From NCBI GenBank assembly GCA_021813325.1, contig JAKALA010000023.1, positions 1 to 51,447 of the forward strand: 51,447 bases of DNA. Direction: 5' to 3'. Source of the stretch: a bacterium (GTDB lineage Bacteria; Verrucomicrobiota; Verrucomicrobiia; Limisphaerales; UBA11358). Below are positions 25,432 to 34,385 of this stretch, in pieces (the stretch's first letter is position 1; the number at the start of each line of letters is the position of its first letter). The notes beneath the pieces are model-generated. The model had not been told where the DNA came from and searched no databases. It saw nothing but the letters and a program-made list of their open reading frames with translations. The translations under genes and the position numbers were made by a program.

Positions 25432-26012
25432 AATGATAGCTGTTTGTTCAATATTTTGAGTGTTTTACTTTGGGCATAGCCGCCGCCGGATGTCATTTCT
25501 CACCAGATTGATTATATTTTCATGTAGCAATATGGTTGCGACAAAGCCAGACCAGCACGGCTTTGGTTTATACCCCGTCGAGCGGCAAACCCCGCAAATT
25601 TTTCGTGGTCGAAATACTCGATGGCTGTGTTTCACCACCATTAGGCGGCCAGCCATCAGCTAAAATCGCCGTGACGGGAGATGCCAAATTTACCATCGGT
25701 GGCAACCTTTTTGCCCATCCAGCGCAAAAATGGCCAATCGCCCCAATTGAGAATATTTTCGCATGGTATTGGAAATCAGAGTCTTGAATCAAAAGCCCGC
25801 GAAAATCAACTTTTGGCACGTCATTTGCAATAAAGATTTCATCGAGTTTAGACTGCCAGACATCCTCTGATAGCTTCTTGTTCCAGTCCCAACCGGCGGT
25901 GCAACCTACCCGGGGGGGGCTTTTTATTTTTTTTGCGGGGTTTTCAACCTTGCGGGGTATCACCTGCATGAGCACCGCAATGAAGCGATGCCTAACCACT
26001 GAAAGAAAAAAT
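25432..26012. other. 581-bp divergent intergenic region with a G8/T-rich tract
   Basis: The region separates the HAF gene from the plus-strand metal-response genes. Two overlapping frames (minus 25568-26062 and plus 25536-25787) are open but show no recognisable domain and contradict each other, so neither is called. At 25912-25919 there is a run of eight G followed by C and T5-A-T8 (25921-25934), a possible slippage site or terminator. The promoter of the plus-strand genes should lie just after it. Confidence 0.45.
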
Positions 26013-26429
26013 ATGAAAACCACCAAACTTCTCCTTCTTAGCGCGATTGCGACGGCCCTCACCTACACCTCTTTTGCGGGTGACCTGTTGCTCTCGCCGC
26101 GGGCCAAAGAAAATCAGCTTAAGATTATCACCACTGATGAGAGTGGCTCCGCCACAGCCATCAGCGATAAAACGCCCGCTGAACCGGTGCTGCTTTCGCC
26201 GCGCGCCCAAAGCAACCTGACGAAAATTGTCCGCGGCACCAAGCACGATATGAACCCGGCGCTGGTATGCCTCAGCACCATGACTGGCAGCCCCAAAGCC
26301 AAACAGGCGTGCGTTGAAAGCGGCACCATGACCGGATGCCGGACGGGGTCTGAGGTTGCCCGCCAATCGCCCGGCAACTGGCCAGCGGGGACAACCCTGA
26401 AGGACACCGCACCCGCCATGGCGCGCTGA
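26013..26429 (+). CDS. Small secreted protein with repeated LLSPRA motif
   Basis: A 138-residue protein from ATG 26013, where a signal peptide begins (MKTTKLLLLSAIATALTYTS); the upstream part of the open frame lacks one. The mature part has two copies of a short unit, DLLLSPRAKENQLKII and PVLLSPRAQSNLTKIV, about 38 residues apart, followed by a Cys/Met-containing segment (CLSTMTGSPKAKQACVESG). I do not recognise a named family. It precedes the anti-sigma, sensor and sigma genes by 100 bases on the same strand, so it may be part of the metal-stress response. Confidence 0.7.
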   Translation: MKTTKLLLLSAIATALTYTSFAGDLLLSPRAKENQLKIITTDESGSATAISDKTPAEPVLLSPRAQSNLTKIVRGTKHDMNPALVCLSTMTGSPKAKQACVESGTMTGCRTGSEVARQSPGNWPAGTTLKDTAPAMAR

Positions 26430-26530
26430 AGCAACTGATCCACCCGCCATCCGGGTTGTTTTGGCCGGACAAAGGTGGTAAATACGGGCGGCGGACAAGT
26501 TCCGCCGCCTAACGCCAGCCCAAAAACATT

Positions 26531-26833
26531 ATGAACCCCAGCGATAACAAGCTTTCCGAATTATTGCGAACCGCGCGCGTGTCGCCGGTTCGGCCGCCGC
26601 GCTTTCAAGAAAGCGTCTGGCGGCGGATTGAGGCCGCCGAATGGACCACTGCGACGTTTTCTTGGCTCGACGCCCTGGCCGCGCTTATTTTAAAACCGCG
26701 CATTGTGATTGGGGCCACCACCGCTCTGATATTGTTGGGGGTCTTTGCGGGCGCTTTTGAGGGACGTCAACTCGCCCGGCAAGAAGCCCAAATAAATTAT
26801 CTGGCCGCCGTCGCGCCCTACTCCGCCCGATGA
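26531..26833 (+). CDS. Small single-helix protein, CnrY-like anti-sigma candidate
   Basis: A 100-residue protein with one transmembrane helix at about residues 57-75 (IVIGATTALILLGVFAGAF). The N-terminal 50 residues are cytosolic and basic (LRTARVSPVRPPRFQESVWRR), the C-terminus periplasmic. Size, topology and gene order (this gene, then a periplasmic sensor, then an ECF sigma factor) match CnrY, the 95-residue membrane anti-sigma factor that holds the sigma factor CnrH in Cupriavidus. Sequence similarity to CnrY itself cannot be claimed by eye. It ends two bases before the sensor gene. Confidence 0.7.
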   Translation: MNPSDNKLSELLRTARVSPVRPPRFQESVWRRIEAAEWTTATFSWLDALAALILKPRIVIGATTALILLGVFAGAFEGRQLARQEAQINYLAAVAPYSAR

Positions 26834-26834
26834 A

Positions 26835-27326
26835 ATGAATCGTTCGCTCGTCATCCTCCTGGGCGCGCTGGCACTGGCCACCGCCATTTTTGCCGGCTCC
26901 TATTTCATTGCTCAACGCACCACGATCATGTGCTGCACCGACGCCCGTGATGATTTAAGCTGGTTGAAGACTGAATTCCATTTATCCGATGCGGAGATGG
27001 CCCGCGTCCGGCAATTGCACGCAGGCTACCTGCCCAAGTGCGCCGAAATATGCGCCAAAATCGCCGCCAAAAAACAGGAGTTCAAAACCCTGCTGGGCAC
27101 TGGCACCAATCTCACGGCCGAGGCCAAGGCCAAGCTGAACGAAATCGCCGCCCTGCGGGCGCAATGCCAGGCGCAGATGCTGCAACATTTTGCGGCCGTC
27201 AGCCAGGTTATGCCCCCCGATCAAGGCCGGCGTTACCTCGCTGAAATGCGCAAACTGACGCTCGGCAATCACGAACAAATGGAACAATCCATGTCAGGTG
27301 CAATGGGCCATGAGCATCATCCTTGA
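26835..27326 (+). CDS. Periplasmic heavy-metal sensor (CnrX/ZraP-like)
   Basis: A 163-residue membrane-anchored periplasmic protein: one N-terminal helix (LVILLGALALATAIFAGSYF), then a helical hairpin with DLSWLKTEFHLSDAEMARVR and two long helices rich in Lys, Glu and Cys (KCAEICAKIAAKKQEF). This is the Metal_resist/CnrX fold, in which bound Ni, Co or Cu changes the interaction with the anti-sigma partner. Extra cysteines (MCCTDA and KCAEIC) and a C-terminal HEHHP tail are likely ligands. It overlaps the sigma-factor gene by 17 bases, suggesting coupled translation. Confidence 0.8.
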   Translation: MNRSLVILLGALALATAIFAGSYFIAQRTTIMCCTDARDDLSWLKTEFHLSDAEMARVRQLHAGYLPKCAEICAKIAAKKQEFKTLLGTGTNLTAEAKAKLNEIAALRAQCQAQMLQHFAAVSQVMPPDQGRRYLAEMRKLTLGNHEQMEQSMSGAMGHEHHP

Positions 27327-27909
27327 CGCCCAATCCACCCCGGAAGACCGGGATCGCGCCAACATGATGAGGCTGCAAAGCGGCCGGGCCGAGGCGCTGA
27401 ATTTCTTGATGGAACGCCACGCCACCGCCGTGTTTCATTACCTGTGCCGGATGGTTGGCAATGAGGACGACGCCAATGATCTGGCGCAGGAAACATTCGT
27501 TCGCGTCTATCGTTCGTGCAAAAGCTTTCATCCCGACCAGAAATTTTCCACCTGGTTGTTCACCATTGCCACCAATCTGGCGCGGAACCATTTTCGCTGG
27601 CGGGCGCGGCATCCCAACCTGTCGTTGGATGCGGATCATTCCGAATCGGACAAGGCGCTGACCAATACGTTGCCGGCCAGCACGCCGAATCCTGGCGAAG
27701 CCAGTCTGGCGAACGAACGTGCCGCCGCCGTGCGCGCCGCGGTGGAAAAATTACCGGAAGAAATGCGCGAAGCGCTGGTGCTTTGCGAATGGGAAGAACG
27801 CAGCGTGGCCGAAGCCGCCGCGATTTTGGAAACGACCCCGAAAGCGGTGGAGTCCCGGCTCTATCGGGCGCGCGGTCTTTTGCGAGAACGGCTGAAAAAT
27901 TGGCTATAA
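27310..27909 (+). CDS. ECF RNA polymerase sigma factor
   Basis: A 199-residue sigma-70 family protein from ATG 27310 (GTG 27298 is possible). Region 2 shows MERHATAVFHYLCRMVG and DLAQETFVRVYRS, and region 4 shows EEMREALVLCEWEERSVAEA with the helix-turn-helix at AAILETTPKAVESRLYRA. It is third in a set with an anti-sigma candidate and a metal sensor, the order of cnrYXH. The likely targets are the divergent efflux genes and its own set; I could not identify a shared promoter motif. Its end overlaps the convergent next gene by 6 bases. Confidence 0.93.
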   Translation: MSIILDAQSTPEDRDRANMMRLQSGRAEALNFLMERHATAVFHYLCRMVGNEDDANDLAQETFVRVYRSCKSFHPDQKFSTWLFTIATNLARNHFRWRARHPNLSLDADHSESDKALTNTLPASTPNPGEASLANERAAAVRAAVEKLPEEMREALVLCEWEERSVAEAAAILETTPKAVESRLYRARGLLRERLKNWL

Positions 27910-28587
27910 AGCTGCTTTGCGTTTTTGCCGGCGGCGGGAACTCCAGAAATGCCATCCCCAAAATCCAGCCAGAACAACTGTCAGAATCGATAGGCTTCCG
28001 GGTTCAGGAACCGAACCGGTATCCGCCACCACCGTCACTTCCCAGCTTTGCAGGTTGGCCTGATAACCGGAGGCCAAATCCGCCACAAACAGAGTCCACG
28101 TGCCATTGGGACTTTTGTTGTTGAACGTGCTTAACATGGCATTGCGCGGATCGGTGGTTAAAACCGTTTGCGGACTGGTGTTCCGCCCGTCCGGTTGCCA
28201 AATGCCGGTCAAAAGTGAGCCGCCAGTATCGAGTGACAAATGAACATCTGTGGCCGACGAGTCGCTCAAGGTGATGGTCATGCCGGAACTGTCGGCGCCA
28301 AATGGGCTGGTGTCACTTTTCCCAATTCGATTGAGCAGAACGGCAAAACCGTCATCGAATACAATGTAGGCATAGAGATCGCCGTTGAAGCCACCCGTGA
28401 TGTCCAAGGTGACGCTGATACTTTGAATATTGCCAGGAATGTTGGAGATAATGTTGGTTGACGTTAGCCCCGCCGGGTTGGCATCAGGAATGGCCAACCC
28501 TTCGCTACGTTGAAAAACATTGGTAACGGTATCGGCCGGCGCCGCAACACTCAGGCCCAATGCCACAAAGAAAGCTAGAAGTTTCAT
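27904..28587 (-). CDS. PEP-CTERM protein with a P-type (proprotein convertase) domain
   Basis: A 227-residue secreted protein from ATG 28587, where the signal peptide starts (MKLLAFFVALGLSVAAPAD); the frame extends further upstream without one. The middle is a P-domain-like beta sandwich with ISVTLDITGGFNGDLYAYIV and GTWTLFVADLASGYQANLQS. The C-terminus is a PEP-CTERM sorting signal: VPEPGS, a hydrophobic helix, then RRRQKRK. Such proteins are processed by exosortase and sent to the cell surface or matrix; no exosortase is in the window. It lies just downstream of a large cadherin-like protein on the same strand. Confidence 0.88.
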   Translation of the reverse strand: MKLLAFFVALGLSVAAPADTVTNVFQRSEGLAIPDANPAGLTSTNIISNIPGNIQSISVTLDITGGFNGDLYAYIVFDDGFAVLLNRIGKSDTSPFGADSSGMTITLSDSSATDVHLSLDTGGSLLTGIWQPDGRNTSPQTVLTTDPRNAMLSTFNNKSPNGTWTLFVADLASGYQANLQSWEVTVVADTGSVPEPGSLSILTVVLAGFWGWHFWSSRRRQKRKAAL

Positions 28588-28612
28588 GGTCAGTTTTGGT
28601 CGGTGTTTAAAA

Positions 28613-31600
28613 TTAATGTTGCCGGAGCCGGTAAAATGCCGCCGGTTGCGGCGGACTGTTGTCGGTGAAAATCCAGATTCCAATGGAGGGTGCGTTGGTC
28701 GTTTGCAGCACCTGCCAGGGACCATTGATATCCGTCGCCCGTTCCACGTCGTAGGCAAAATTAGGGATCCCGGCGAATTGGATATTGAGAGCACCGCCAT
28801 TGGGCACCACAGAAACGGCGGAACCGATGGCGTTGGTTACCGTGACGGTAATCCAATTGGTCGCGGTGCGCACGGTGTCACCGGGGCGGTAATTACGCAC
28901 GTCGCGAATGACACAGTTGAAGCTTTCAGTGAAGTTATTCGTGGGGGCAAAAAATATCAAAGCCGCATTTGTGGAAATAAATGTTCCATTGGTGCTGGAG
29001 CCGAGGCTGTCAATCGCCGTTGGATCGTTGTCTGGATCGGAAGTGGCATTGGTAAGAACAAATGCAATTGGAATTCGCATCGCGGTTCCCCAGGCACGCC
29101 CCAAGGCCAAGGGCTGCATTACCGGTGGATGATTGGGCAAGAATGCGACGACCAGATTAGTGCCATTGGTGGTAACGTTGAAGATCCCACCGGCGAGATC
29201 GTTTTCAAAGGCGCTTGTATCCACTACGAACTGCGCCGGATCGAAGTTGAGAATGCCACGCGTGGTGGCGGCAATCGTCCAGGCATAACCCGTGTCAAAA
29301 TCAAAATTCGCCGCTGGACCGGCAGAACCACCATTGAGCGAAGCCAAATTGATGGCTATTGGATTGTTGCTGTCGGCCAGCAAATTGAGATAACCGATGT
29401 AATTGGTTTGGGTATAGCCCGTGCCCGCCGGCCCGCTGGCGTTGTTTACGTTCAACGCAAAGCTGTCGCCACCGTTCCAAACATTGGTTTTCGGCAGAAT
29501 GGTCACGGTGAAGGTATTGGTAACCGCGTTGATGCCGCCATTGGTTGTGGAACCGTTATCTTGGACAAGGACCGACAACGTCGCCGTGCCGAGCGCCCCG
29601 GTTACGGGAGTGAATATCAACGTGCCGGTTGCATCCGGGCTGGTGTAATTCACAGTGGGATCGGGAATGATCCCGCGGTCGTCTGAAAAGGCAGAAACAT
29701 TCAAGGTCTGACTGGCTTCATCCGGCGGGCCGGCAGTGATGCTGCTCAAATTAATCGTCTGCTGGCCCGCGCCCTCCACAAGATACAAATTGGTCAAACT
29801 GTTCAAGGTGGGAGGATCATTCACCGCCGTCACATTGATGACAAAGGTATTTGTCGGACTGGTGTCACTGCCCCCATTGGCGGTGCCGCCATTATCCTGC
29901 AAATAAATGGTCACCGTGGCCGTGCCATTGGCGTTGGTTGCCGGAGTGTAAGTCAGCGTGCCTGAAGCGGAGACGGTCGGCTGCACGGCAAACAGGGTGT
30001 TATTATTGTTGTCCAAGTGGAAAGTGAGAATTTGTCCGGATTCATTGGTCGGACCGGTGCTGATGCTCGTGGCCCAATTGGGCACCGTCTGCGGACCGGA
30101 ATCTTCTCGAACGGATTGGTCGGCTCCGATCGTAAAACTGGGCGCCACGTTTATGGCATAGATGATAACGTCAAACGTGTTGGTTATTGAATCAACACCG
30201 CCATTGGCCACGCCGCCATTATCCTGCACGACAACCGTAATCGTCGCCGTGCCAAATTGATTGGCGGCTGGCGTCAACTGCAAGGTTCCGGTGGTGGCCG
30301 GACTGGCGTAATTTAGCACCGGGTTGGGAATCAATGTTGGGTTGCTGGAGGTGGCGCTGACGCTCAAAGTCTGACTGCTTTCGTTGGCTGGACCGGCGGT
30401 AATGCCAGTCAAATCAACCACCACGGTGCCGCTGCCTTCGTTGGTGAAAAGATTACCAATGGCATTTAAAGTGGGCGGATCATTCACCGCGTTGATGGTC
30501 AAACTGACCGTCGCAGTCGAGGCGCGGGCATTGCCGTTGGTCATGGTGTAGGTGAAGCTATCGGCTCCAAAATAATTTGTCTCCCCCAAGTAGGTGAAAC
30601 TCCCATCGTCATTGACATTCACCGAACCGTGGGCCGGTTGGGTGTAACTAATCACGCTCAACGTAAAGCCATTTAACTCGCCATCGTTTCCCAGCACACC
30701 CGGAGCCGCGACGTTCAATTGGGTGTCTTCATTTACGCTGTAGGCATCATCCACGGCCGTCGGTTCCAAGAGCACCTGAAGGGAGGTTGCTGGCGTGGCG
30801 TTGTCACCGGTGTCATAGGTCAGGTCGATATGATTAGTGCCGACGAGGCCATACGCCGAATAAGTGGCCAACACGGTGCGATTGGTGAGATTCCCGCCAG
30901 CATCAACGGTATTGGTTGGGATGGCGGCAAACACCAGCGAAGCTCGGCTCAATGCCGGCACCAGATAGCCTTGAGAAAACGACAGCACGTAATTGGTGGC
31001 CGACACAGAATTCGTGGCCGGATTGTCAATCTGCACTCCGTTGTAAGTGGGACTCCCGGCATAAATGAAACCGGCCGGCAATTTGCAAATCACGCCAGCC
31101 ACCGTCGCATCATCGGAACCGGAGTTGGACAGTTCGTTGGTGAAATAAACCAGTGTATTTGTGTAGGCGACTGGTGCGCTGGCCCAATTGGTCAGCACCA
31201 GGGAATTGGTCGGTGGCGGGATGGGGCTTAATGCGCCGGCATTGCCCGGCAGAATGTAATTCGGCGTCGCTCCGCCACCCGTATTAACAAACCCACCGGC
31301 ACTGATCACGGTAGTGGTTGCCTTGGCATTGATGATGCGAAATGTGGCGATATTGGTCATCGTCGCCGCTTTTGAATAAGTGATGTTCCCAACCGTTTGG
31401 TTGGTAAATACAGTGGAGTCCACGATGAAGGAATTGGTGACCAGTGAGAAAGTGCTGGCGTCCCAATTATTGGATACCGCCGGATAAGAAGCATACAAGC
31501 CGGGCTTTGTTGAATTGTTCCCCAACGTGTAGGTGGAGGTAATGGTCAGAAACCCGCCCAGAATGGGACTGTGAGTCGATAGATAATTCGTGCCCCCAAC

Positions 31601-32134
31601 GCCGCCGTTGGCGGAAACAGTCACCAAAATCACATAATTCTTCGTAAACAGAATGTTTGTAAGCAACACCCCGCCATTATCTGGATCGCCATTGTAAACT
31701 CCGATGGTATTGGTCGCTGAAGTAGTGCTGTTTGTTCCGGACAGACAAAAGTAGAATGGGCTGGAACCGAACGCATTGATCAAACCAAGGCTTTTCTTAT
31801 TCAAGGAACCGCCTCCCAATCCAATGTTTGCCGGCCCCGTGCCATTGGTAAAAGTGCCCATTCTTACCCATATATTGCTATAAATGGTTGTCGAGTTGTT
31901 GGTTACAAAATAGGAGGAAAAATAGACGTTATTGGTATATCCGCCCGGGGATGCCACGTAATTTGTGCCATTGGATAGATCCAATGCATTCCACCCCCAC
32001 GCCGGCACTCCGGTCGTCATTAAAAGACCACAAATGCCCAGCATTGCCCGCCAGAACCAAAGGTGTCGAACGCCCATCCTGCTCTTACAGAAATCAGCTT
32101 CGGTTCTTCCTGACGTTTTTATAATTAGATTCAT
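28613..32134 (-). CDS. Large secreted protein with cadherin/Ig-like repeats
   Basis: A 1173-residue protein from ATG 32134; a second Met at 32077 lies nearer the signal peptide (WRAMLGICGLLMTTGVPAWG) and may be the true start. The N-terminal 450 residues are unassigned and Asn/Thr-rich. A cadherin-like repeat follows (DDAYSVNEDTQLNVAAPGVL), then at least four repeats of about 100 residues built on AVNDPPTLN, ITAGPANESSQTL and VVVQDNGG. The protein ends AAFYRLRQH, in a C-terminal module shared with other secreted proteins here. It should be an adhesin or surface protein. Its codon use resembles its neighbours. Confidence 0.82.
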   Translation of the reverse strand: MNLIIKTSGRTEADFCKSRMGVRHLWFWRAMLGICGLLMTTGVPAWGWNALDLSNGTNYVASPGGYTNNVYFSSYFVTNNSTTIYSNIWVRMGTFTNGTGPANIGLGGGSLNKKSLGLINAFGSSPFYFCLSGTNSTTSATNTIGVYNGDPDNGGVLLTNILFTKNYVILVTVSANGGVGGTNYLSTHSPILGGFLTITSTYTLGNNSTKPGLYASYPAVSNNWDASTFSLVTNSFIVDSTVFTNQTVGNITYSKAATMTNIATFRIINAKATTTVISAGGFVNTGGGATPNYILPGNAGALSPIPPPTNSLVLTNWASAPVAYTNTLVYFTNELSNSGSDDATVAGVICKLPAGFIYAGSPTYNGVQIDNPATNSVSATNYVLSFSQGYLVPALSRASLVFAAIPTNTVDAGGNLTNRTVLATYSAYGLVGTNHIDLTYDTGDNATPATSLQVLLEPTAVDDAYSVNEDTQLNVAAPGVLGNDGELNGFTLSVISYTQPAHGSVNVNDDGSFTYLGETNYFGADSFTYTMTNGNARASTATVSLTINAVNDPPTLNAIGNLFTNEGSGTVVVDLTGITAGPANESSQTLSVSATSSNPTLIPNPVLNYASPATTGTLQLTPAANQFGTATITVVVQDNGGVANGGVDSITNTFDVIIYAINVAPSFTIGADQSVREDSGPQTVPNWATSISTGPTNESGQILTFHLDNNNNTLFAVQPTVSASGTLTYTPATNANGTATVTIYLQDNGGTANGGSDTSPTNTFVINVTAVNDPPTLNSLTNLYLVEGAGQQTINLSSITAGPPDEASQTLNVSAFSDDRGIIPDPTVNYTSPDATGTLIFTPVTGALGTATLSVLVQDNGSTTNGGINAVTNTFTVTILPKTNVWNGGDSFALNVNNASGPAGTGYTQTNYIGYLNLLADSNNPIAINLASLNGGSAGPAANFDFDTGYAWTIAATTRGILNFDPAQFVVDTSAFENDLAGGIFNVTTNGTNLVVAFLPNHPPVMQPLALGRAWGTAMRIPIAFVLTNATSDPDNDPTAIDSLGSSTNGTFISTNAALIFFAPTNNFTESFNCVIRDVRNYRPGDTVRTATNWITVTVTNAIGSAVSVVPNGGALNIQFAGIPNFAYDVERATDINGPWQVLQTTNAPSIGIWIFTDNSPPQPAAFYRLRQH

Positions 32135-32389
32135 AGAACGATAGGTTGAATGGAGGTATTGGTCTAACAAGCCGTTGACCAATAATTAATGCGCTACCCG
32201 AAGGTTAATTGATTGACGAGCGGAATGCCCTTTTTTGATATTTGGGCGAGGTTTGGTCATAAAAGTTCCCGAATTTAACTTATCCAAGTTATCGTATCAA
32301 TCTCAGAAGGACTTTAGACAAATTCCAACGTTATTTGATTGCTCAAAAATCCAAGTTCCGACCCAACTAAAATAATCCCAAGGATTTGG

Positions 32390-34321
32390 CTAATCGTCGA
32401 GAGCCGCCAATTCCAAGGAAACAGATTCCCAAGCGGCGGTAACTTCCGGCAACCGATCGTGGACATCCATCAGATCACGGTTGATTTGCATCGCCTTCCC
32501 ATTGGCGTATGTCTCGGGTTTTTCCAATTCAGCCGCCAGCTCTTGTTGCTGGGTTTCCAACTGAGCGATCTCTTTTTCCAATTCAGTCACCTGACGTTGC
32601 AGTTCTTTCCGCTTCCGCGAACGCGCCTGCCGCTCTTCGGCCTCAATTCGACGTTGCTCTTTGCGATCAATGGTTGAGCTGGCCGATTGGTCGGCCGGCC
32701 CGCGTGATGGCGCGGATCCGCCATCAGAACTTGAACTCGTCAACGCCGCCCGCGCCGCCTGCCCGGTCTTATCGAGATAATACTGATAACCGCCCGGAAA
32801 ATGCCGTAACTGACCGGCCTCAACCCGCACGACATGATTCGAAAGTGCGCGGATGAAATGCACATCGTGACTGATGAAAATCAAGGTGCCCTCAAATTGC
32901 AGCAGCGCTTCGATCAGCGCATCCACACTGGCCAAGTCAAGATGCGTGGTTGGCTCATCCATCAGCAGCAGATTTGGCGGGTCCAGCAGCAATTTTACCA
33001 GCGCGAGCCGGGATTTTTCGCCGCCGCTCAATACGCTGACCGGTTTGTAGATGTCATCCCCGCGAAACAAAAAACTGCCCAGCAAATTGCGAATGAATTG
33101 TTCCGTCACGCGTTGCGGCGTGTCGCTGGCTTCCTGCCAGACCGTGTGCCGCGGATTCAGCATCTGGGCGCGGTGCTGCGCAAAATAGCCGTGCTTCACG
33201 TTGTGGCCGAGCTTGCGTTCGCCGGCGGATGGCTGGAGCACTTCGGCCAGCAACTTGAGCAAGGTGGACTTGCCCGCGCCGTTCGGCCCGACCAGCACCG
33301 TGCGCTGGCCGCGCTCGGCTTCGAAATTTAAGTTTTCGTAGATCAGCTTAAGTTGCGGCGACGCCCCGTCGCCGGAATGTGGCAGCGGCGCCGCGCCGCT
33401 TGTATCGTGCGCCGAGGGTGTCGCCGCTACCGGATACCCAAACTTGACCTTTTCCAACGTGATGACCCGTTGTCCGCTGCGCGGCGGTTGCGGAAACCGG
33501 ATGCTCATGGTGGGGCCGGCACTTTCCGGCAGCTCCACCATTTCTTCCTTGAGCCGGTCAATCTGTTTGAGTTTTGACTGGGCCTGGGCGGCCATGGTGT
33601 TCTTGGCGCGGAACCGGTCCACGAACACCTGCAATTGGTCGATCTTGCGCTGCTGCGCCTTGGCAGTGGCGACCAGGTTTTCCTCCATGGCGGCACGCTG
33701 CGTGAGATAGGAATCGTAGTTGCCGGTGTAGCGCATGATCTGGGCCGCGCGCAGCTCGGCAATGTGCGTGCAAAGCTCGTTCAAAAATTCCCGATCATGC
33801 GAGATGAGCAAAATCGCGCCGGGATAACTTTTCAAATAGTCCTGAAACCACAGCAGCGTTTCGAGGTCGAGATGATTGGTCGGTTCGTCGAGCAGCAGCA
33901 AATCCGGCTCGTCGGTGAGCAACCGCGCCAGATGCGCCCGCATCACCCAGCCGCCGGAAAGCTCGCGCGCCGGACGGTCAAAATCCATTTGCTTGAAGCC
34001 GAGGCTGGCGAGCAGTTGCTTGGCCTTGGCCACGAACTGTCCGTCGTGCTCGTGTTCGTGCGGCACGGCGATTTCCAGCACGGTTTCGTTGGCAACCGCC
34101 TCGCCTTCCTGCGGCAGATAGCCGAGGCGCGTGCCCCGGATGAAAGTGACCTCGCCCGCGTCCGGCTCCTCGCGACCGAGGATGATTTTCATCAAGGTGG
34201 ATTTGCCCGCGCCATTCGGGCCGGTGATGGCGATGCGTTCGCCCGACTGGATCGTAAACGAAACATCGTCAAACAATTCACGTCCGCCAAAAGATTTGGA
34301 AAGTCCGGCTACGGTGAGCAT
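32390..34321 (-). CDS. ABC-F family ATPase
   Basis: A 643-residue soluble protein with two ATP-binding cassettes and no membrane domain. Walker A motifs are GPNGAGKST at about residue 35 and again near 345; signature motifs are LSGGW and LSGGEKSRLAL; Walker B DLLLLDEPTNHLDLE and LLLMDEPTTHLDLA. The linker between the cassettes is rich in Lys/Gln. The last 100 residues form a charged coiled coil (EERQARSRKRKELQRQVTEL), as in Uup. ABC-F proteins act on the ribosome or in genome stability, not in transport. It follows lysS, 64 bases away, which fits a translation role. Confidence 0.93.
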   Translation of the reverse strand: MLTVAGLSKSFGGRELFDDVSFTIQSGERIAITGPNGAGKSTLMKIILGREEPDAGEVTFIRGTRLGYLPQEGEAVANETVLEIAVPHEHEHDGQFVAKAKQLLASLGFKQMDFDRPARELSGGWVMRAHLARLLTDEPDLLLLDEPTNHLDLETLLWFQDYLKSYPGAILLISHDREFLNELCTHIAELRAAQIMRYTGNYDSYLTQRAAMEENLVATAKAQQRKIDQLQVFVDRFRAKNTMAAQAQSKLKQIDRLKEEMVELPESAGPTMSIRFPQPPRSGQRVITLEKVKFGYPVAATPSAHDTSGAAPLPHSGDGASPQLKLIYENLNFEAERGQRTVLVGPNGAGKSTLLKLLAEVLQPSAGERKLGHNVKHGYFAQHRAQMLNPRHTVWQEASDTPQRVTEQFIRNLLGSFLFRGDDIYKPVSVLSGGEKSRLALVKLLLDPPNLLLMDEPTTHLDLASVDALIEALLQFEGTLIFISHDVHFIRALSNHVVRVEAGQLRHFPGGYQYYLDKTGQAARAALTSSSSDGGSAPSRGPADQSASSTIDRKEQRRIEAEERQARSRKRKELQRQVTELEKEIAQLETQQQELAAELEKPETYANGKAMQINRDLMDVHDRLPEVTAAWESVSLELAALDD

Positions 34322-34333
34322 GATACAACATTG

Positions 34334-34382
34334 GTAGGGACGGCGCGCTGGGCCGTCCGGACATCGCAGTGCGATGTCCCTA
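34334..34382. repeat. REP-like nested palindrome
   Basis: Two adjacent hairpins, GGACGGC (34338-34344) with GCCGTCC (34352-34358) and GGACATCGC (34359-34367) with GCGATGTCC (34371-34379), are enclosed by an outer TAGGG (34335-34339) / CCCTA (34378-34382) pairing. The cloverleaf-like form is that of repetitive extragenic palindromes. It lies between the lysS stop and the ABC-F start and may also end lysS transcripts. Confidence 0.7.
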
Positions 34383-34385
34383 TCT

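Noticed and set aside
25568-26062. 164-codon minus-strand frame in the divergent region
   Set aside because: It overlaps the signal-peptide start of the gene at 26013 and runs through the G8/T-rich tract, with no recognisable domain.
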